From: Thermococci archaeon
Lineage (GTDB): Archaea; Methanobacteriota_B; Thermococci; Methanofastidiosales; B48-G16
Direction: 5' to 3'
Length of the DNA: 10,966 bases
Assembly (NCBI GenBank): GCA_003660605.1
Contig: QMUN01000009.1
Coordinates: forward strand, 1-10,966
In this document: positions 6,388 to 10,966 of the stretch, piece by piece
How the letters are laid out: every line of letters starts with the position of its first letter
Position numbering within the stretch: the first letter of the stretch is position 1
Position numbers and translations under genes: made by a program
The notes under the pieces: generated by a model
Told to the model about the DNA's origin: nothing
Database searches by the model: none
What the model saw: only the letters and a program-made list of their open reading frames with translations

Positions 6388-8199
6388 TTAACTTTCGCTT
6401 TCCCAAGTGTATCCTGCTCCCTTGAGTATCTCGATAGCTTTCTGGATTCTCTCTTCCATGCTCATTCCCATACCGTATGTCGGGCAGTCTGGATTACACC
6501 AGAATGTATTTATCGCTGGTATCACAGAGTACTGGGCTATAGCATATCCCTGCTGTAATTTGTCTACTAAAAACTCTTTATCTATCAGATAATGCAGAGC
6601 TTTTCTGAATGCAGGATCGTTGAAAGGTGGTTTTGTACAGTTGAATCCTATGAAATCCAGCCAGTCGTTTCCCCACTCTAAGATGGTCATATCCGGATCT
6701 GCTTCAAAATCAGCTATATCTGCTGCAGGGATTGTACATATATCAATATCCCCATTTTTCAAAGCCAGGATTCTTGTTTCTGATGACGCATAGAATTTAA
6801 ACAGGATTTTGTCCACTTTCAGATCATATTTCAGTTTGTCATTTCCCATAGGCAACGTCTGATCCTTGAAGAACCAATCTGGATTTTTCTCAAGGAGTAT
6901 ATAGGATCCTCTCTTCCATTCAACGAATTTGAAAGGTCCAGCCCCCATTGGCGTTGTAATTTGACACTGCGTTAGATACTCAGTTGGATCTACCTTTCTC
7001 CTCGCCCCTTCAGCAATCTGTGACCACTTCCTCTCTTGCAATATTATCATCATCATTGTTTTGTGGTAGAAGTTCACAGTTTTATTCGTAAGATAATATT
7101 TCAGCGTATAATCGTCTATAGTTTCAACTTTATCTATAAATCCTACAGAGTCCTGATAATTCGGCACCTCGAACTCTTTCATAAGATCCACTGTAAACTT
7201 TATGTCTTTTGCAGTAAGCTCTGTTCCATCGTGCCACTTTATTCCTTTCTTCAGCTTTACAATGGCTGTATTTGTTGCATCGTCATACTCTATATCTCCT
7301 TCTGCAAGGAAAGGTATCAGTTCTCCTGATACAGGAGCATATCTGTATAAAGCTGTTGGCGGATTCCACATTCCTCCACAGTATATCTTATTTATTATTG
7401 TCCATGTTTCTGTAAAACCTGTGCCCAATGGATTCAACGTATCCGGCTCCTTAAGAAGCCCTATCTTCAGTATATCATTATCTGTGTCTCCACCTACAGG
7501 ATCGATGGTGCACATAGAATCAAATCCTGCAACACCTCCATACTGATTTATCCATCCTTCCCATTTCTTGTTATTGTAGGCTGTGAGTTTTGTATCGCTT
7601 ATAAGAGGTATCTGTGGATTGTCTTCAGCCAGCATCTCTTGAAGTTCAAAAGCTCTTTCCTGGGCCTTGTCCAAGTCAAAGATCGAAAGCCACTCTGAAG
7701 ATAAACTATCATATTCTGGATTTCTATACTGCATGAAGTTCCACCCATACTGATATATCTCATCTTCGCAGTAGTAATACTGCAGATACAATGGAAATCT
7801 CTCTCCACCGATATACCAGAGCGTTGCATCAAAGTCTCTGTCCCAGTATATTTTTTGAACAAGAGCTCCCTTTTCCATTGCCTTTGCTTCTACATCTATT
7901 CCAATCTTTTTCCACCACTCCGCAATAAACACCGCTTCCTGATTCAACGTTGGATCCGCTCCTGGTGTCAATGTCAGTATCTCCATAGGTGCCATCTTCT
8001 CCCCACTTGGGAGTATTAATCCTTCATAGACTTTTGGCGCTGCTGTCGTGGGTGCTGCGGTTGTTGGTGCAGCAGTTGTAGGAGCCGCTGTCGTAGGTGC
8101 TGGTGTCTCTTCTTTCTCACTGATGCATCCAAAAGTAGAAAAAAGCATTGCAAAAACTATCAAAAGTGTCAGTCCTGTACTTAATTTTTTTACTCTCAT
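6388..8199 (-). CDS. Substrate-binding lipoprotein of peptide ABC transporter, circularly permuted SBP_bac_5 fold
   Basis: A 603-residue extracytoplasmic binding protein of the DppA/OppA (SBP_bac_5) family. Residues 1-24 form a signal peptide ending in the lipobox-like STFGC (C25), followed by a linker with four APTTA repeats. The domain order is unusual. Residues about 57-235 match the segment normally C-terminal (MEILTLTPGADP, NQEAVFIAEWWKKIGIDVE, QKIYWDRDFDATLW, QEMLAEDNPQIPL, KWEGWIN). Residues about 240-603 match the normal N-terminal part (LKIGLLKEPDTLNP, then KKGIKWHDGTELTAKDIKF at 317-335, GAGPFKFVEWKRGSY, and the final AFRKALHYLIDKE and ILKGAGYTW). The KWHDGT signature thus sits some 200 residues later than usual. 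I read this as a circular permutation cut in the loop after AGYTW. The start at 8199 is chosen because GAAGGTGA is 5 nt upstream and the signal peptide then begins MRVKK. It is the first gene of the operon and sets transporter specificity. Family assignment is firm; the permutation is inferred by eye. Confidence 0.9.
   Translation of the reverse strand: MRVKKLSTGLTLLIVFAMLFSTFGCISEKEETPAPTTAAPTTAAPTTAAPTTAAPKVYEGLILPSGEKMAPMEILTLTPGADPTLNQEAVFIAEWWKKIGIDVEAKAMEKGALVQKIYWDRDFDATLWYIGGERFPLYLQYYYCEDEIYQYGWNFMQYRNPEYDSLSSEWLSIFDLDKAQERAFELQEMLAEDNPQIPLISDTKLTAYNNKKWEGWINQYGGVAGFDSMCTIDPVGGDTDNDILKIGLLKEPDTLNPLGTGFTETWTIINKIYCGGMWNPPTALYRYAPVSGELIPFLAEGDIEYDDATNTAIVKLKKGIKWHDGTELTAKDIKFTVDLMKEFEVPNYQDSVGFIDKVETIDDYTLKYYLTNKTVNFYHKTMMMIILQERKWSQIAEGARRKVDPTEYLTQCQITTPMGAGPFKFVEWKRGSYILLEKNPDWFFKDQTLPMGNDKLKYDLKVDKILFKFYASSETRILALKNGDIDICTIPAADIADFEADPDMTILEWGNDWLDFIGFNCTKPPFNDPAFRKALHYLIDKEFLVDKLQQGYAIAQYSVIPAINTFWCNPDCPTYGMGMSMEERIQKAIEILKGAGYTWESES
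8041..8100 (-). repeat. Four 15-bp imperfect repeats coding the APTTA linker
   Basis: Residues 34-53 of the binding protein are four consecutive APTTA units, with a partial AP at the end. Codons vary between units, so the amino-acid pattern is kept better than the DNA. The stretch is a flexible spacer between the lipid-anchored cysteine and the folded domains, and its threonines are possible O-glycosylation sites. Confidence 0.85.
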
Positions 8200-8204
8200 T
8201 TTTT

Positions 8205-8212
8205 TCACCTTC
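8205..8212 (-). promoter_or_regulatory. Ribosome-binding site deciding the binding-protein start
   Basis: GAAGGTGA on the minus strand is 5 nt before the ATG at 8199. An in-frame ATG at 8244 lies at or near the predicted transcription start, and using it would put 15 polar residues before the signal peptide. Confidence 0.75.
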
Positions 8213-8219
8213 AAAATTG

Positions 8220-8240
8220 TTATGAGATCGTGTCTCATAA
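8220..8240. promoter_or_regulatory. Inverted repeat at the start of the transporter transcript (operator candidate)
   Basis: TTATGAGA and TCTCATAA form a perfect 8-bp inverted repeat around a 5-nt spacer. It begins within a few bases of the predicted transcription start and ends 7 nt before the ribosome-binding site. A dimeric repressor bound here would block initiation or early elongation. An RNA hairpin in the leader is the alternative. Confidence 0.5.
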
Positions 8241-8263
8241 TCATTATAATATCTACTCACTGA

Positions 8264-8279
8264 CTTTATAAATCTTTCG
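8264..8279 (-). promoter_or_regulatory. TATA box and BRE of the transporter operon
   Basis: On the minus strand CGAAAG (BRE) is followed directly by ATTTATAAAG (TATA box). The centre is near 8268, so transcription should begin near 8243, giving a leader of about 45 nt before the ATG at 8199. The match to archaeal consensus is strong. Confidence 0.75.
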
Positions 8280-8296
8280 GCATTGATAAGGTTCGT

Positions 8297-8315
8297 AAAA
8301 GAAAATAGAAAAAAA
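8297..8315 (-). terminator. Poly-T terminator after the amidohydrolase gene
   Basis: On the minus strand a T-rich tract (TTTTTTTCTATTTTCTTTT) starts about 22 nt after the amidohydrolase stop codon and just before the transporter promoter. This suits an archaeal T-run terminator that separates the two same-strand operons. Confidence 0.6.
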
Positions 8316-8337
8316 TATATTCTCTAGTACCATATCT

Positions 8338-9105
8338 TTACTTATTCATCTTCAAATTAAATACTTTTATTGCTGTCTTTCCGAGTATATTCTCCTTCTC
8401 TCCTTTTGAAATCCTGAGCGATTCTATCTTTGCAAGACCAACAGGAACATTGGTACTGTGTTCTGTTCCAAACATTATTCTTTCTGCTCCTATGGCTTTA
8501 ACGGCTCTTTCAAGATATATATTCATTACCAGAGTTGTATCAAAGTAGATGTTATCAAACAGTTCAGCTACGTGTATTGCGGGCTGTGCCAAAGCGTAAG
8601 CCCCCCCCATGTGTGCCATTATAATCTTCAAATCTGGAAACTGCTTTGCTCTCGGGATCAGCATCGCGGGAGCTGTAAATGGCAATCCATGAGAACCCGT
8701 ACATACCATTATGGGTATATTCAATCTATTTGCGGTCTCGAACATATAGTCTCCTATCTCAGATGTTGGATCTATTCCATGGGCTAATGTATGGAGTTTA
8801 ATTCCCACAAATCCGAGATCGTTGACACATCTTTCAATCTCTGCAATAGTTTTCTCCTTCCCATAAACCTTTGGATTCATGCTTACGAGCCCAAAAATTC
8901 TTCCAGGGTAACTCTGAGAGTATTGATATATCTCATTATGTACCTTTATCGGATCGTGAGCTCCTCCTAAAGGCTGTAGTATTGTTGCGTCTATATTAAA
9001 CCTGTCCATTACTTCTATAACATCTTCAATATCCTCTTGCCATCCAAAAACAGTGTCTTTCAATCCCCTTTCGCCTATATGATGATGTTCGTCAACTATA
9101 CACAT
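8338..9105 (-). CDS. Amidohydrolase-2 family metal-dependent hydrolase or decarboxylase
   Basis: A 255-residue TIM-barrel enzyme of the amidohydrolase-2 group, which includes ACMSD, gamma-resorcylate decarboxylase and related decarboxylases as well as hydrolases. Visible metal-site candidates are D5-x-H7-x-H9 in VDEHHHIG on strand 1, the strand-end GIKLH (101-105), and H165 in AHMGG. At the strand-8 position, where the family usually has Asp in FGTD or FGSD, this protein has E215 (FGTEHST). It is shorter than many relatives (about 300-350), with few insertions. The start overlaps the UbiD-like stop as TAATG, with GGAGGAG just upstream, so the two are translationally coupled. That coupling suggests consecutive steps or a shared substrate. 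Cytoplasmic, no signal peptide. Hydrolase and non-oxidative decarboxylase remain equally possible. Confidence 0.85.
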   Translation of the reverse strand: MCIVDEHHHIGERGLKDTVFGWQEDIEDVIEVMDRFNIDATILQPLGGAHDPIKVHNEIYQYSQSYPGRIFGLVSMNPKVYGKEKTIAEIERCVNDLGFVGIKLHTLAHGIDPTSEIGDYMFETANRLNIPIMVCTGSHGLPFTAPAMLIPRAKQFPDLKIIMAHMGGAYALAQPAIHVAELFDNIYFDTTLVMNIYLERAVKAIGAERIMFGTEHSTNVPVGLAKIESLRISKGEKENILGKTAIKVFNLKMNK

Positions 9106-10454
9106 TATATCTCCTCCACGTATTTTTTTAAATCTACTTCAAATGGTATTTTTGGCTTCTCATAGGACCTCATAGCCCCCTCTTCAAAACTTTTTGTCGC
9201 GTCCATGCCCATTTTTGCTGTAATTATACCTAATTTTCTTGCATCGATCCTTCCAGAAGGATCCAATGATCCGCTTAGATCTTTTATCATTATCGTGTCT
9301 CTATCGCTCTGATAACGTGTCGTTATTGCCCATTCAACATCTCTTTCATTGAAAATATCGATATCATCATCTACTATAATAACATGCTTTAGATCCCTCT
9401 GAGTGGACAAAGCCGTGAGAATTGCATCTCTTCCTTCACATTCCCCCTCTTTTTTTATAGATACTATAGCTGTAAACCTACCGCATCCTCCCAGTGTCAG
9501 ATGAACATCTAACACATTGACATTTCTCTTTAAAGCTTTATACATCACTGGTTCTCTTGGTACTGCACCCAGGAGGAGATGTTCCCTTGAAATTGGCAAA
9601 ACATCCTGATAGATCGGATCGTCTCTGTGCATTATTCCCTTGATCTTTATTATTGGATTATCTCTTTGGATATCGTATATCCCTGTAAAATCTGCAAAAG
9701 GACCTTCTGACGCTCTCACCTTTGGTAAGATCTCCCCTTCCAAGACTATCTCTGTGTTTGCTGGAACCTCTACATCAACATTTTCACATTTGACAAGTTT
9801 CATGGGATTTCCCAAAAGCGAAGAAGCAATTTCAAGCTCATCTACCTCTATTGGAACACCTGTTGCCGCCGCAGCAAAAAGGGTAGAGGGATCGAGACCT
9901 ATACATATAGCTATCTCTAAAGGCTTATTTCTTTCTTCAGCTTTTCTGTAGTACTTCATAAGATCCCTCCAGCCGTTTATCAGAACTCCTAAAGTGTCTT
10001 CATCTTTTAGCAACATTCTGTGATAAGATGCGTTCCTGACTCCTGTTTCGGGATCTTTTGCGATTATAACACCACATGTAATATATGCTCCGGCATCTTT
10101 TTCATAATGCGTGGGGATCGGAAGATCCCTCAAATCAAAATTTTTTGTTACATTCTCCTTTACAGGACCATCTTCCACAATTTTTACAGATTTTGGATTC
10201 TCTACTGCCTTCAGAATGTAATCTCTGAGTTCTCTTATACTGACACCAAACGAAGAAGCAATTCTTTCTCTTGTCCCAAAGAAACCAAGAACTACCTTCT
10301 GATTCTTAACGTTTTCAAATAGTATCGGGGATTTTCCATCCAATTTTTTGCTTATAGCTGCAAGCTCAAATCTCGGATCGACTTCTCTCTTTATTCTAAT
10401 CAGATCATTTTTCTCCTCAAAGTATCTTATTAAACTTCTGATGTCTTCAAACAT
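9105..10454 (-). CDS. UbiD-family prenylated-FMN decarboxylase
   Basis: A 449-residue enzyme of the UbiD family, which makes or removes carboxyl groups on unsaturated or aromatic acids using prenylated FMN supplied by a UbiX prenyltransferase. Conserved stretches are GVRNASYHRM (138-147, with N141 and R146 likely at the cofactor/metal and catalytic site), EVDELEIASSLLG (203-214), EGPFADFTGIY (250-260, E250 and D255 as the likely acidic catalytic pair), SREHLLLGAVPRE (289-301) and LKHVIIVDDDIDIF (355-368). Length is normal. In many archaea a UbiD homologue of this size is the trans-anhydromevalonate 5-phosphate decarboxylase of the modified mevalonate pathway. That is one candidate role, but the partner here is an amidohydrolase rather than aconitase X. 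A GAGGAG site lies 8 nt before the ATG. No UbiX gene is visible in the window. Confidence 0.9.
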   Translation of the reverse strand: MFEDIRSLIRYFEEKNDLIRIKREVDPRFELAAISKKLDGKSPILFENVKNQKVVLGFFGTRERIASSFGVSIRELRDYILKAVENPKSVKIVEDGPVKENVTKNFDLRDLPIPTHYEKDAGAYITCGVIIAKDPETGVRNASYHRMLLKDEDTLGVLINGWRDLMKYYRKAEERNKPLEIAICIGLDPSTLFAAAATGVPIEVDELEIASSLLGNPMKLVKCENVDVEVPANTEIVLEGEILPKVRASEGPFADFTGIYDIQRDNPIIKIKGIMHRDDPIYQDVLPISREHLLLGAVPREPVMYKALKRNVNVLDVHLTLGGCGRFTAIVSIKKEGECEGRDAILTALSTQRDLKHVIIVDDDIDIFNERDVEWAITTRYQSDRDTIMIKDLSGSLDPSGRIDARKLGIITAKMGMDATKSFEEGAMRSYEKPKIPFEVDLKKYVEEI

Positions 10455-10498
10455 AAGATCGTCTCCTCTAAGATCATTTTCTTTCTCTTTGTTACATG

Positions 10499-10514
10499 GT
10501 ATATAAAGCTTTCT
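10499..10514 (-). promoter_or_regulatory. TATA box and BRE of the ubiD-like operon
   Basis: On the minus strand GAAAG is followed by CTTTATATACC, centred near 10504. Transcription should start near 10479, leaving a leader of about 25 nt before the ATG at 10454. The leader contains the GAGGAG ribosome-binding site. Confidence 0.7.
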
Positions 10515-10545
10515 ATAATGATTTCAGATCTTTGGGAAAGATAAC

Positions 10546-10562
10546 CAAAAGATTTATAAATA
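10546..10562 (+). promoter_or_regulatory. TATA box and BRE of the DHODH-like gene
   Basis: CCAAAAG (BRE-like) is followed by ATTTATAAATA, centred near 10557. Transcription should start near 10583, so the leader is only about 10 nt. The AGGTGAT ribosome-binding site (10582-10588) then lies at the very 5' end of the message. It sits back to back with the ubiD-like promoter, the two TATA boxes being about 53 bp apart. Confidence 0.7.
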
Positions 10563-10592
10563 TGTGGAAAGATAAGTGAACAGGTGATATAA

Positions 10593-10966
10593 ATGATTGA
10601 CTTAAGTGTCGAATTTGCAGGCATAAATTTCAAGAATCCTATAGTGTTAGCATCTGCAACGCCGACAATGAATGCAAAGATGATGAAGAAAGGGATTGAG
10701 GGCGGAGCTGCAGGAGTGGTAGCAAAATCACTTTTTGGAGAATCAGGAAAGATGGGGAGGAAGTATCCAAGACCGAGGTTTAAGCTGTTTGATTATCGAG
10801 AGTATCCTGGATATCCTGATAAATTACCACACAGTTTCACTTTACACTCTCTAGAAGAGTGTTCATCCTTTGGTTATGAAGAGTATGCAGAGGATATAAA
10901 CGAAGCAAAAAAATTAATAGGAAAAGATGGAGTCGTAATTGCAAGTTTATCTGGGGCAACGGATGA
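10593..10966 (+). CDS. DHODH/PreA-like flavoprotein (3' partial)
   Basis: An ATG at 10593, 4 nt after AGGTGAT, opens a frame of 124 codons that runs off the right edge without a stop. The N terminus reads LSVEFAGINFKNPIVLASAT, the start of the FMN-binding TIM barrel of dihydroorotate dehydrogenase and the PreA subunit of dihydropyrimidine dehydrogenase. K45 in VVAKSL matches the conserved Lys after the GAAGVV strand. GKDGVVIASLSG near 110-121 is the next barrel strand. About the first third to 40 percent of a usual enzyme is present, so subfamily residues (the catalytic Cys or Ser, any ferredoxin domain) cannot be seen. It is divergent from the ubiD-like operon. A pyrimidine or related reductive role is possible; plain pyrimidine synthesis (PyrD) is the alternative. 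Confidence 0.87.
   Translation, partial: MIDLSVEFAGINFKNPIVLASATPTMNAKMMKKGIEGGAAGVVAKSLFGESGKMGRKYPRPRFKLFDYREYPGYPDKLPHSFTLHSLEECSSFGYEEYAEDINEAKKLIGKDGVVIASLSGATD

Noticed and set aside
7036..7546. Plus-strand frames inside the binding-protein gene
   Set aside because: They lie wholly antisense to a gene with clear family motifs, and their sequences are Cys/Tyr/Ser-rich shadows with no initiation signals.
8200..8244. Longer start for the binding protein at 8244
   Set aside because: That ATG is at or near the predicted transcription start, has no ribosome-binding site and would bury the signal peptide; GAAGGTGA precedes the ATG at 8199.
10430..10633. Small minus-strand frame across the divergent promoter region
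   Set aside because: It overlaps the start of the ubiD-like gene and both promoters, has no ribosome-binding site and shows no recognisable protein features.

Overview
The window looks like a piece of an A+T-rich archaeal chromosome. Three things point that way. Promoters are of the TATA/BRE type (ATTTATAAA preceded by purine-rich CGAAA or CCAAAAG). Ribosome-binding sites read GGTGATC or GGAG, complementary to an archaeal 16S tail. A tRNA-Arg has no encoded CCA end. Extracytoplasmic proteins also carry Thr/Pro/Ala-rich linkers, as is common in archaeal surface proteins. I cannot name the genus; an uncultivated, peptide-using anaerobic archaeon would fit.

Layout. (1) 3-962, plus strand: the 3' part of a membrane protein with a zinc ribbon, one transmembrane helix, a Thr/Pro linker and a DUF4352-like extracytoplasmic domain. 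(2) 963-1324: non-coding. It holds two related stem-loops and an exactly 69-bp periodic G+C-rich repeat that is in phase with the 3' end of the next gene. (3) 1325-1396, minus: tRNA-Arg(CCU). (4) 8279 down to 1431, minus: a complete peptide/nickel-type (Dpp/Opp) ABC importer operon in the order substrate-binding lipoprotein, DppB-like and DppC-like permeases, DppD-like and DppF-like ATPases, then a cytoplasmic M20 metallopeptidase. Junctions are tight (1-nt overlap to 9-nt gaps), except for a T-rich gap after the binding protein that probably attenuates transcription. The logic is capture outside, import, then hydrolysis of the imported amide or peptide. (5) 10514 down to 8338, minus: a translationally coupled UbiD-family decarboxylase and amidohydrolase-2 enzyme. 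(6) 10593 to the right edge, plus: the start of a DHODH/PreA-like flavoprotein, divergent from the UbiD gene across a 138-bp two-way promoter region.

The most unusual observation is the substrate-binding protein at 6388-8199. Its sequence reads as a circular permutation of the SBP_bac_5 fold. After the signal peptide and linker comes the segment that is normally C-terminal. The segment that is normally N-terminal follows, including the KWHDGTxLTAxD signature, and the protein ends at the ILKGAGYTW helix that normally leads into the C-terminal half. No segment is duplicated and the total length suits a single domain set. The second point of interest is the tRNA-linked 69-bp repeat and stem-loop region.
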